A stretch of 11,134 nt of DNA, taken from an uncultured Eubacteriales bacterium (GTDB lineage Bacteria; Bacillota; Clostridia; Christensenellales; Aristaeellaceae). Made by a program: the position numbers and the translations under genes. This document shows, piece after piece, positions 1-5,822 of this stretch. Location of the stretch: assembly GCA_900553315.1 (NCBI GenBank), contig USCW01000041.1:1-11134 (forward strand), given 5' to 3'. How positions within the stretch are numbered: the stretch's first letter is position 1; each line of letters begins with the position of its first letter. The notes under the pieces were generated by a model. It saw nothing but the letters and a program-made list of their open reading frames with translations. It was not told where the DNA came from and searched no databases.

Positions 1-58
1 GATGGCGGAAAAGGCATCGCCTACGCTGCCAACGAATTGTGCGGTATTGCCCAAGATA
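1..58. other. Unassigned window edge
   Basis: These bases may be the tail of a gene that continues to the left, but the reading cannot be decided. Plus frame 1 stays open and runs on antisense into the amidohydrolase. Plus frame 2 stops with TGA at 62-64 inside the hairpin, and plus frame 3 stops with TAA at 57-59. The minus strand is also open from the amidohydrolase stop leftwards and reads GNTAQFVGSVGDAFSAI, which looks protein-like. No ribosome binding site supports a new minus-strand start. I see no basis for choosing among these readings. Confidence 0.2.
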
Positions 59-95
59 AAATGAGGCATTTGCTCAATGAGCAAATGCCTCATTT
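59..95 (-). terminator. Rho-independent terminator of the amidohydrolase gene
   Basis: A perfect inverted repeat has 17-base arms (59-75 and 79-95) around an AAT loop. It begins 7 bases past the amidohydrolase stop codon. Read on the minus strand, the stem ends in a U-rich run (TTTTATCTT). Read on the plus strand, T-rich sequence also follows the stem, so it may work in both directions and also end a rightward gene from outside the window. Confidence 0.75.
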
Positions 96-102
96 GGTAT
101 AT

Positions 103-1269
103 TTATGCTTTATAGACTTGCTTGCCGTTCACGAAAACCGCTTTCGTTTTGCATTGAATATCACAAAGCGGGTTGCCCTCAAAGATGGCAATGTCCGCAT
201 CCTTACCGACCTCCAGCGAGCCCACGCGATCCGCAATGCCAACGACGTGCGCAGGATTGATGGTGATGGCACGCCAAGCTGCTTCTTCCTTCATGCCGGC
301 CTTTACCGCGAGTCCCGCGCACAGCGGCAGATAGTTCAGCGGGATCACAGGTGCATCGGTAATAATGCACACCTCAAGCCCCGCCTTATCCAAAATGCCG
401 GCGGTTGCAAAGGATTTTTCCCGAAGCTCCACCTTGGACTTTGACCCCAGTGAGGGGCCCACCAGCACAGGCTTTCCGGCCTTCACCAGATGATCGACGA
501 TGAGATGACCCTCCGTCACGTGATCCAGCGTAATATTCACGTCAAATTCCTTGGCAATACGCAGAGCAGTAAAAATATCATCCGCCCGATGTGCATGGGT
601 CTTCAGCGGGATCTCCTTGCGAATCACCGGCAACAGCGCTTCCAGCTTCATATCGAAGGGACGCTCCTTCGACGTATCACGTTCGGCAGCATCCACATCA
701 GCGGCATATTTCTTTGCTTTGAAGAGTTGTTCCCGAAGCATACTGGCAATCGCCATACGGGTCACGGGTGCTTTCTTGCCGTTTTGACCGTAGCAACCCT
801 TCGGGTTTTCGCCAAAGGCGATCTTCATGGCCGCAGGGAACTTGACGATCATGTCATCAACGCAGTCCCCATACAGCTTCATGGCGACGAAGGAACCGCC
901 CAGCACGTTGGCAGAGCCGGGACCGGTCACAGCGGTGGTCACGCCGCCCGCAATGGCTTCGGCAAAGGCCTCATCACGGGGATTGATAGCGTCAATAGCA
1001 CGCAGCTCCGGGGTCACGGGACTGGAATATTCGTTTACGTCATCGCCCTCCCAGCGCATACATTCTTCTTCCATGCCGATATGACAATGCGCGTCCACAA
1101 AGCCGGGCGTGACCAGACAGCCCGTCGCATCCAGCACAGGGGTATCCGCAGGTACGTCTACATTTTCACCAATAGCGGCGATCCGACCGTCATCGCCAAC
1201 CAGTACGTCGCCCTTCATCAATTCTTCGCCCACAATAGGCTTGATATGTCCGCCGCGAATCAACAGCAT
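103..1269 (-). CDS. Amidohydrolase, HutI-related (COG1228 type)
   Basis: This 388-residue protein is a metal-dependent hydrolase of the amidohydrolase superfamily, most like the imidazolonepropionase-related group. It has no signal peptide or membrane segment and should be cytosolic. A small N-terminal beta-sandwich (about 1-55) precedes the barrel. The strand-1 metal motif is GFVDAHCHIG (His61, His63). Later probable ligands are His225/His227 in THAHRADD, His250 in LDHVTEGH and Asp305 in ITDAP. The segment AFGENPKGCYG (about 151-161) is typical of this subgroup. The C-terminus ends with the usual strand motif GSLEVGKDADIAIFEGNP. The start at 1269 is chosen because AAGGAGG lies 10 bases upstream; an ATG at 1326 would add 19 residues reading through that site. 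The substrate cannot be read from the sequence: cyclic amides or dipeptides are possible for the family. It is transcribed away from the antiporter operon, and no functional link is apparent. Confidence 0.9.
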   Translation of the reverse strand: MLLIRGGHIKPIVGEELMKGDVLVGDDGRIAAIGENVDVPADTPVLDATGCLVTPGFVDAHCHIGMEEECMRWEGDDVNEYSSPVTPELRAIDAINPRDEAFAEAIAGGVTTAVTGPGSANVLGGSFVAMKLYGDCVDDMIVKFPAAMKIAFGENPKGCYGQNGKKAPVTRMAIASMLREQLFKAKKYAADVDAAERDTSKERPFDMKLEALLPVIRKEIPLKTHAHRADDIFTALRIAKEFDVNITLDHVTEGHLIVDHLVKAGKPVLVGPSLGSKSKVELREKSFATAGILDKAGLEVCIITDAPVIPLNYLPLCAGLAVKAGMKEEAAWRAITINPAHVVGIADRVGSLEVGKDADIAIFEGNPLCDIQCKTKAVFVNGKQVYKA

Positions 1270-1279
1270 ACAGCTTCGT

Positions 1280-1286
1280 CCTCCTT
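1280..1286 (-). promoter_or_regulatory. Ribosome binding site that sets the amidohydrolase start
   Basis: On the minus strand AAGGAGG is followed by 10 bases and then the ATG at 1269. It is a near-perfect Shine-Dalgarno sequence and argues against the longer reading from the in-frame ATGs at 1326 and 1323, which have no comparable site seen before them. Confidence 0.75.
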
Positions 1287-1289
1287 TGT

Positions 1290-1320
1290 CAGAGCCGCCG
1301 CGAAAAAGGCGGCCTCTCTG
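1290..1320 (-). promoter_or_regulatory. Leader hairpin before the amidohydrolase gene
   Basis: On the minus strand this is an imperfect 10-bp stem: 1316-1320 pairs with 1290-1294, and 1308-1312 with 1295-1299. It has a three-base bulge (1313-1315) and an eight-base loop containing a T run. It sits just before the Shine-Dalgarno sequence. It could be a leader structure that affects mRNA stability or translation, or it could be incidental. No riboswitch class is recognised, and no convincing minus-strand promoter was found further upstream. Confidence 0.35.
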
Positions 1321-1416
1321 CATCATTTATTTAGCCCCGCACCCGCCAAATTCCTGCCGATACGGCGATTTTCCCACCGTAATTTTCAAGGCTGCGAGCT
1401 TTCAAAAATTGTGCTG

Positions 1417-1422
1417 AAAAAA
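1417..1422 (+). promoter_or_regulatory. A-tract, possible UP element
   Basis: A run of six A lies about 14 bases before the -35 box and is followed by AATTCGAAAT. A-rich DNA in this place can contact the RNA polymerase alpha subunits. The assignment rests on position and composition only. Confidence 0.35.
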
Positions 1423-1435
1423 TTCGAAATGAGGC

Positions 1436-1464
1436 TTGACATATTTAATATGAAGGATTAGAAT
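1436..1464 (+). promoter_or_regulatory. Sigma-A promoter of the antiporter operon
   Basis: The -35 box is a perfect TTGACA (1436-1441) and the -10 box is TAGAAT (1459-1464, one mismatch from TATAAT), with the optimal 17-base spacer. Transcription should begin near 1471, giving an untranslated leader of roughly 38 bases. No other promoter of this quality was noticed between the operon genes, so all ten genes are probably transcribed from here. Confidence 0.8.
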
Positions 1465-1493
1465 CTGGCGGGTATGTTCAAAATCTTTTCACT

Positions 1494-1502
1494 AAAGGAG
1501 GG
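1494..1502 (+). promoter_or_regulatory. Ribosome binding site of mnhE
   Basis: AAAGGAGGG lies 6 bases before the ATG at 1509. It fixes the start of the first operon gene. Confidence 0.75.
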
Positions 1503-1508
1503 CGCCTC

Positions 1509-1985
1509 ATGTTTTTCCTGCTGTTCGCCTTGTGGATTTTGTTCAACGGCCAATGGACAGGAGAGATTGCCGTCACGGGCGTTGTGCTCTGCGGACTGAT
1601 CTACCTGTTCATCTGGAAGTTCATGGACTATTCTCCACGCAAGGAATGGCGGCTGTGCAAGCTGTTGCCCAAGGCCATAGCCTATCTGGGCTATCTCATC
1701 AAGGAAATCTGCGTGTCAGCGGTGCAAACCCTGCGTTTTGTCTGGTCAGCCAAGGAGGAAGTCGAGCCTCAGCTCGTTTCCTTCCATACCAAGGTCAAGA
1801 CAGAGGCCGGCCGGGTCATTCTTGCTAACTCCATCACCATGACCCCCGGCACCATCACCGTAGACGTGCGCGACGATCTGTTTCTGGTACATTGCCTAGA
1901 CAGCAGCTTTGCCGATGGCATTGACGACAGTGAAATGCAGAAGCGGGTCTGCCACTTAGAGAAGGAGGGAAAGGATCGTGGATAA
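1509..1985 (+). CDS. mnhE: Na+/H+ antiporter subunit E (MnhE/MrpE family)
   Basis: This 158-residue membrane protein matches the MnhE/MrpE family in length and layout. Hydrophobic segments lie at about 2-12, 18-37 and 55-75. A soluble C-terminal domain carries the family signature LANSITMTPGTITVDV (residues 105-120) followed by LFLVHCLD (124-131). In Mrp complexes this subunit is part of the small-subunit membrane scaffold and is needed for assembly or activity; it is equivalent to MbhA of archaeal membrane-bound hydrogenase. It is the first gene after the promoter. Its last eight bases overlap the start of mnhF, so the two are probably translationally coupled. Nothing is truncated. Confidence 0.93.
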   Translation: MFFLLFALWILFNGQWTGEIAVTGVVLCGLIYLFIWKFMDYSPRKEWRLCKLLPKAIAYLGYLIKEICVSAVQTLRFVWSAKEEVEPQLVSFHTKVKTEAGRVILANSITMTPGTITVDVRDDLFLVHCLDSSFADGIDDSEMQKRVCHLEKEGKDRG

Positions 1986-2286
1986 GGCTTACAGTATTCT
2001 GTACAACGGTGCGTTGATCGTTATCGGCGTGCTGCTGCTTTTTACCCTGATCCGTGCCATCCGCGGACCCCGCATTGCCGACCGTATCATTGCAGTCAAC
2101 ATGATGGGTACGCTGGTGGTCATCACCATCTGCGTATTGGCCTTTCTGATGAACGAGGGCTATCTGGTGGACGTTGCGATCGTCTACACCATGCTTTCCT
2201 TCCTGGCGGTCGTGCTGCTGACGAAGGTTTACATGGGCGTTTACCGCCAGAAACGCAAGGAAAAGGGGGATGAAGAGCATGGCTGA
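1978..2286 (+). CDS. mnhF: Na+/H+ antiporter subunit F (MnhF/MrpF family)
   Basis: This 102-residue protein has three predicted membrane helices (about 7-26, 38-58, 63-86) and a charged C-terminal tail. The family motif RAIRGPRIADRIIAVN (26-41) sits in the first cytoplasmic loop, and the third helix begins YLVDVAIVYTMLSFLAVV with Asp65. MrpF/MbhB proteins are small structural subunits next to E and G in the complex. The start is a GTG at 1978, supported by GAAGGAGGG about 8 bases upstream, and it overlaps the end of mnhE by eight bases. Confidence 0.93.
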   Translation: MDKAYSILYNGALIVIGVLLLFTLIRAIRGPRIADRIIAVNMMGTLVVITICVLAFLMNEGYLVDVAIVYTMLSFLAVVLLTKVYMGVYRQKRKEKGDEEHG

Positions 2287-2632
2287 GACGATTCGCTTTG
2301 TGTTGTGTGCGCTGTTTACGCTGGGCGGACTGTTCATCCTGATTACCGGCGTGGTGGGTGTATACCGCTTCCGCTACGCGCTGAACCGCGTACACTCCGC
2401 AGCCCTGATCGACACGCTGGGCATTCTGCTGATGCTGATCGGCGTGATGATCGCCGAGGGGCTTGACATTGCCACGCTGAAGATGCTGTTCGTCATCCTG
2501 ACGCTGTGGCTCACCAGCCCCGTCAGCTCTCACCTGATCGGTCGTCTGGAGATCACCATCAACGATGGGCTGGAGAACCACATGAACGTGGTGGACAAGA
2601 CCACCGTCGCCAAGGAAAAGGAGGGGCTCTGA
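2279..2632 (+). CDS. mnhG: Na+/H+ antiporter subunit G (MnhG/MrpG family)
   Basis: This 117-residue protein has three membrane helices (about 5-28, 42-61, 65-82). The motif GVYRFRYALNRVHSAALID (27-45) and the segment LWLTSPVSSHLIGR (76-89) are diagnostic of the MnhG/MrpG/MbhC family, a small membrane subunit of the antiporter complex. Two in-frame ATGs compete. The one at 2279 gives an eight-base overlap with mnhF, exactly as mnhF overlaps mnhE, and has AAGGGGG upstream. The one at 2270 adds three residues (MKS) and has only AAGG before it. I prefer 2279, with moderate certainty. The stop codon shares one base with the next ATG (TGATG). Confidence 0.92.
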   Translation: MAETIRFVLCALFTLGGLFILITGVVGVYRFRYALNRVHSAALIDTLGILLMLIGVMIAEGLDIATLKMLFVILTLWLTSPVSSHLIGRLEITINDGLENHMNVVDKTTVAKEKEGL

Positions 2633-2928
2633 TGGAGGTTCTGAATATCCTTTTGCTGGTGTTCATCATTGGCTGTGCGCTGTCCGTGGCGCTTAGTAAA
2701 AACCTGCTGGTTTCCATCGTCATTTTCATGAGCCAGTCACTGGCCATGAGCGTCATTTGGATCATGCTGCAATCTCCCGATCTGGCCATCACCGAGGCGG
2801 CCGTTGGCGTGGGCATTGACAGTCTGCTGTACTTCGTGACGCTGAAGAAGATCCACGCTATCGACGTGGAAAAGGAAAAGACCAATAAGGCGCAGGAGGG
2901 AGTGGAAAACCATGGCGAAAATTCGTAA
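2632..2928 (+). CDS. MbhD-type subunit (DUF4040 / MrpA C-terminal-like)
   Basis: This 98-residue protein has three predicted helices (about 4-20, 24-46, 56-71) and a charged C-terminal tail. The motif SPDLAITEAAVGVGIDS (48-64) is that of MbhD of membrane-bound hydrogenases and of the matching domain near the C-terminus of MrpA (DUF4040). In Bacillus- and Staphylococcus-type complexes this domain is fused to the big A subunit; here it is a separate gene between mnhG and the mnhB-containing gene, as in archaeal Mbh and Mrp clusters. In those complexes it packs against the antiporter subunits and contributes to the proposed ion path. Asp50 and Glu55 are the candidate polar membrane residues. The ATG at 2632 follows a good GGAGG and overlaps the mnhG stop by one base. 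Confidence 0.88.
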   Translation: MEVLNILLLVFIIGCALSVALSKNLLVSIVIFMSQSLAMSVIWIMLQSPDLAITEAAVGVGIDSLLYFVTLKKIHAIDVEKEKTNKAQEGVENHGENS

Positions 2929-3931
2929 GGATTACGAAAACAGCTGGTGGCCCCGGTTCCTGCGCTGGCTGAAGGGCGGCTCCACGCAGTTGGATGACAG
3001 TATGCAGGAGGAGCTGAACGAAAAGAGCGAGGCCAACACCTTCAAGCCGCAGGATGAAGCCCTGAAAGCCGAGGCTCGTGAGGAAGCCCGCATTCAGGAG
3101 CGTCTGGACGAGGAACAGCAGGTCTACAACAACGTGCAGAGCTGGGCTCGTCAAAAGGGCACCAAGCTGACCCGGGTGCTGTACAGCATTCTAGCGGTCG
3201 TCACCTGCTTTGCGATCGTATTCGTTCTGTTGCGCACCACGGCATACCTGCCCGCCTTTGGCCATGCTGATAACCCTGTCAACAATGAAGTCTCTCAGCG
3301 GTACATTGAAAAAGGCATGGAGGAAACCGGTGCGGTCAACATCGTGGCCGGTATGATTCTGGACTACCGTGCTTTCGATACCTTGGGTGAGAGCAACGTG
3401 CTGTTCATCGCGGCCTGCTCCGTGCTGATTCTGCTGCGCATCAGCCGCGAAAAGGACGGTTCTCAGTCCTCCGAGCAGCTGATGGTGGAAGTCAACGACC
3501 GTATGTATGAGCCGAAGAACGACACCATTCTTCAGCACATTACTTCTTTCCTGGTGCCTGTGGTGCTGCTGTTCGGTATGTACGTTATCATGAACGGCCA
3601 CATCTCCCCCGGCGGCGGCTTCTCCGGCGGTGCGCTGATGGGCGCGGCTCTGATCCTGTACCTGAACGCCTTCGGCTTCAAAAAGACCGAGCGTTTCTTC
3701 ACCTTCAAGGTGTTCCAGCGCGTATCCCTGTGCGCCTTGAGCTTCTACGCACTTTCAAAGGCTTACAGCTTCTTCACCGGTGCAAACCATCTGTGGAGCT
3801 TCATTACGCCCGGCACCCCCGGCAAGCTGTTCTCCGCAGGCTTGATCCCCTACTTGAACCTTGCGGTGGGTCTGGTGGTCTGCTGCACCATGTACGCCTT
3901 CTACACCCTGTTCCGAAAGGGGGACATGTAA
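2912..3931 (+). CDS. mnhB: MbhE-MnhB fusion subunit with charged N-terminal extension
   Basis: This 339-residue protein combines two usual subunits. Residues 1-85 are polar and very rich in Glu, Lys, Arg and Gln, probably a cytoplasmic helix or coiled coil, with no family recognised. Residues 86-176 hold a helix (88-107), the loop LPAFGHADNP, the motif MILDYRAFDTLGE (148-160) and a second helix; this is the MbhE / MrpA C-terminal domain. Residues 203-335 are a complete MnhB/MrpB domain with the signature NGHISPGGGFSGGALMGAA (228-246) and four helices. MnhB alone is normally about 140 residues, so this is a real fusion rather than a long start. The ATG at 2912 follows GGAGGG and overlaps the previous gene by 17 bases. 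A start nearer the first helix is not favoured, because the charged segment is in frame, follows the good binding site and keeps normal codon use. Confidence 0.9.
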   Translation: MAKIRKDYENSWWPRFLRWLKGGSTQLDDSMQEELNEKSEANTFKPQDEALKAEAREEARIQERLDEEQQVYNNVQSWARQKGTKLTRVLYSILAVVTCFAIVFVLLRTTAYLPAFGHADNPVNNEVSQRYIEKGMEETGAVNIVAGMILDYRAFDTLGESNVLFIAACSVLILLRISREKDGSQSSEQLMVEVNDRMYEPKNDTILQHITSFLVPVVLLFGMYVIMNGHISPGGGFSGGALMGAALILYLNAFGFKKTERFFTFKVFQRVSLCALSFYALSKAYSFFTGANHLWSFITPGTPGKLFSAGLIPYLNLAVGLVVCCTMYAFYTLFRKGDM

Positions 3932-3932
3932 C

Positions 3933-4304
3933 ATGAATTTCTTTGCGAATTATGAAGAAATGGCAGCCATGATCCTCTTCGGCATCGGTTTCACAACCCT
4001 GCTGCTGGATCGGAATATGATTAAGAAAATCATCGGCTTCTCCATGATGGACAGCGGCGTTTACCTATTCCTTGCCGCAAAGGGCTACATTGAGGGACGC
4101 ACCGCCCCCATCGTGGTGGACGGCATCACCTCCATGGAATACTACATCAATCCCATCCCTGCGGGTCTGGTCTTGACAGGCATCGTGGTCAGCGTCAGTG
4201 TTTCGGCGCTGATGCTGGCATTGACTGTCCGCCTATACCGCCGCTATCACACGCTGGACATTGATCAGATCACGATCATGGCCCGGAAGGAGGGCGAGGA
4301 ATGA
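3933..4304 (+). CDS. mnhC: Na+/H+ antiporter subunit C (MnhC/MrpC, NuoK-like)
   Basis: This 123-residue protein has three helices (about 8-25, 30-50, 74-101), as in the MrpC/NuoK/MbhG family. The diagnostic stretch is NPIPAGLVLTGIVVSVSVSA (73-92), the counterpart of the family's DP-PQALVLTAIVI region. Acidic residues Asp26 and Asp40 lie near the first two helices. NuoK-like subunits form part of the membrane ion path between the small subunits and the large antiporter channels. The ATG at 3933, one base after the mnhB stop, is preceded by AAAGGGGG. Its stop overlaps the next ATG in an ATGA arrangement, which implies translational coupling. Confidence 0.93.
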   Translation: MNFFANYEEMAAMILFGIGFTTLLLDRNMIKKIIGFSMMDSGVYLFLAAKGYIEGRTAPIVVDGITSMEYYINPIPAGLVLTGIVVSVSVSALMLALTVRLYRRYHTLDIDQITIMARKEGEE

Positions 4305-5806
4305 ATATGGCGCTTTGGCAATCCATTCCCTTTGCCTGCATCCTGCTTCCGCTGGGCAGCGCCGCGATGACCTCGGTGCTGAAGGGCAAGTGGGCGCGTC
4401 GGTGGACGTTCTTTGTGCTGATCGTCGTCACTACGCTGTCGGCTGTTTTCACCGCTTGCATGTGGAACTACAGCGAAAGCTACACCTACATGATGGGTCA
4501 CTATCCGGCCCCCTGGGGCAACGAAATTCGCGGCGGTCTGCTGGAAGCGATTACCGCGCTGTTCTTCAGCCTGATTATGCTGTTGTCTCTGCTGGGCGGC
4601 GTAAAGAAGCTGGATGATCACATTCTGCATGACAAGCACAGCCTGTACTACGTCATGATCCTGCTGCTGACCGCTGCATTGATGGCGCAGGTGTACACCA
4701 ACGACGTATTCACCGCTTACGTGTTCGTCGAAATCATGACCATCTCGGCTTGCTCGCTGATTGACGCCCGCACCAAGGGTAAGACGCTGGTAGCCGCGAC
4801 CCGGTACATGATTATGAACCTGCTGGGCTCCGGTCTGTTCCTGCTGGGTATCATCCTGCTGTATGACCTGACAGGCCATCTGCTGATGAGCAACATCAAG
4901 GAAGCCGTTGCCGAACTGCATGCCACCGGCGAATACACCGTACCGCTGACGGTGGTTGTGGCGCTGATCTCCATCGGTCTGAGCATCAAGAGCGCCTTGT
5001 TCCCCTTCCATACATGGGTACCGGACGCTTACGGCTATACCACGCCGACCTCCTCGGCCATCCTGTCCTCGCTGGTCAGCAAGGGGTACATCTTCCTGCT
5101 GATTAAAATCATGTACCGTGTGATTGGTCTGGATGTGATCGTTGCGACGGGCATTGACAATGTGCTGTTCGTCTTCGGTCTGGTAGGCATGGTCATGGGC
5201 TCCGTTTCCGCCATTCGGCAGAACGACATTCGCCGTATGATCGCCTTCTCCTCCGTGGCTCAGATCGGCTACGTATACATGGGCATTGGCATGGGCACCG
5301 ACGCTGGTATGCTGGCGGCCATGTTCCATATTTTCTCCCACGCGGTATGCAAGGCCATGCTGTTCCTTGCGGCTGGCGGTCTGGCGGACGCTTCCGGCAA
5401 CAGCAAGAAGTTCCGCGACCTGCGCGGCGCGGGGTATCGCAGCCCCATCGCGGGCGTTGCCTTCACCATCGGCGCACTCTCCATGGTGGGCTTCCCCTTC
5501 CTCGGCGGCTTCATCAGCAAGCTGAACTTCGGTACCGCAGCCATGGAGATGAGCGAAATCAAGACTCTGCTGGTGCTGGTCACGCTGGCGATTTCCACTT
5601 GGCTGAACACCGTGTACTTCCTGCGCACGGTCATCACGCTGTACCGTCCCGCGCTGCCGGATGCGCATTACTCCGTGGAAAAGGGCAAGCGCGGCTTCTG
5701 CTTCTCCCTGAGCTGTGTCGCCTTTGCGGCGGTCAATGTGGCACTGGGCATTCTGTCTCAGCCCATTGTGAACGCCATTGCCAAGGGCCTGAGCATGTTC
5801 GCATAA
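4301..5806 (+). CDS. mnhD: Antiporter-like subunit 1 (MnhD/MbhH, NuoM/N family)
   Basis: This 501-residue protein has about fourteen membrane helices and belongs to the proton-conducting transporter family (PF00361) shared by MrpA/D, MbhH and NuoL/M/N. It should be one of the ion channels of the complex. The charged residues needed for transport are all present: Glu144 (YVFVEIMTISAC, helix 5), Lys230 (LSIKSALFPFHTW, helix 7), Lys261 (LVSKGYIFLLIK, helix 8), Lys351 (HAVCKAMLFLAAG) and Lys407 (GGFISKLNFG, helix 12). The lysine in helix 8 marks it as D/M-type rather than A/L-type. It directly follows mnhC, as mnhD does in Mrp and mbhH in Mbh clusters, which is why it gets the symbol. The ATG at 4301 overlaps the mnhC stop; another ATG at 4307 would remove two residues. 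AAGGAGGG lies just upstream. Confidence 0.9.
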   Translation: MNMALWQSIPFACILLPLGSAAMTSVLKGKWARRWTFFVLIVVTTLSAVFTACMWNYSESYTYMMGHYPAPWGNEIRGGLLEAITALFFSLIMLLSLLGGVKKLDDHILHDKHSLYYVMILLLTAALMAQVYTNDVFTAYVFVEIMTISACSLIDARTKGKTLVAATRYMIMNLLGSGLFLLGIILLYDLTGHLLMSNIKEAVAELHATGEYTVPLTVVVALISIGLSIKSALFPFHTWVPDAYGYTTPTSSAILSSLVSKGYIFLLIKIMYRVIGLDVIVATGIDNVLFVFGLVGMVMGSVSAIRQNDIRRMIAFSSVAQIGYVYMGIGMGTDAGMLAAMFHIFSHAVCKAMLFLAAGGLADASGNSKKFRDLRGAGYRSPIAGVAFTIGALSMVGFPFLGGFISKLNFGTAAMEMSEIKTLLVLVTLAISTWLNTVYFLRTVITLYRPALPDAHYSVEKGKRGFCFSLSCVAFAAVNVALGILSQPIVNAIAKGLSMFA

Positions 5807-5807
5807 G

Positions 5808-5815
5808 AAAGGAGG
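5808..5815 (+). promoter_or_regulatory. Ribosome binding site of antiporter subunit 2
   Basis: AAAGGAGG lies 7 bases before the ATG at 5823, inside the 16-base gap after the preceding stop. It fixes this start. The spacer beginning TAAGAAAGGAGGC is repeated almost exactly before the fourth antiporter gene. Confidence 0.7.
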
Positions 5816-5822
5816 CTTCAAC

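Noticed and set aside
59..95. The perfect palindrome as an attachment site or insertion-sequence end
   Set aside because: No transposase, integrase or target duplication is nearby, and its place just after a stop codon with a U-rich tail fits a terminator.
1321..1435. Minus-strand promoter for the amidohydrolase
   Set aside because: Several TTGAAA-like boxes and a TAAATA occur, but none has a partner box at suitable spacing.
490..1461. A 323-codon open frame on the plus strand
   Set aside because: It is antisense to the amidohydrolase and runs through the divergent promoter region; the amidohydrolase on the other strand has full domain support.
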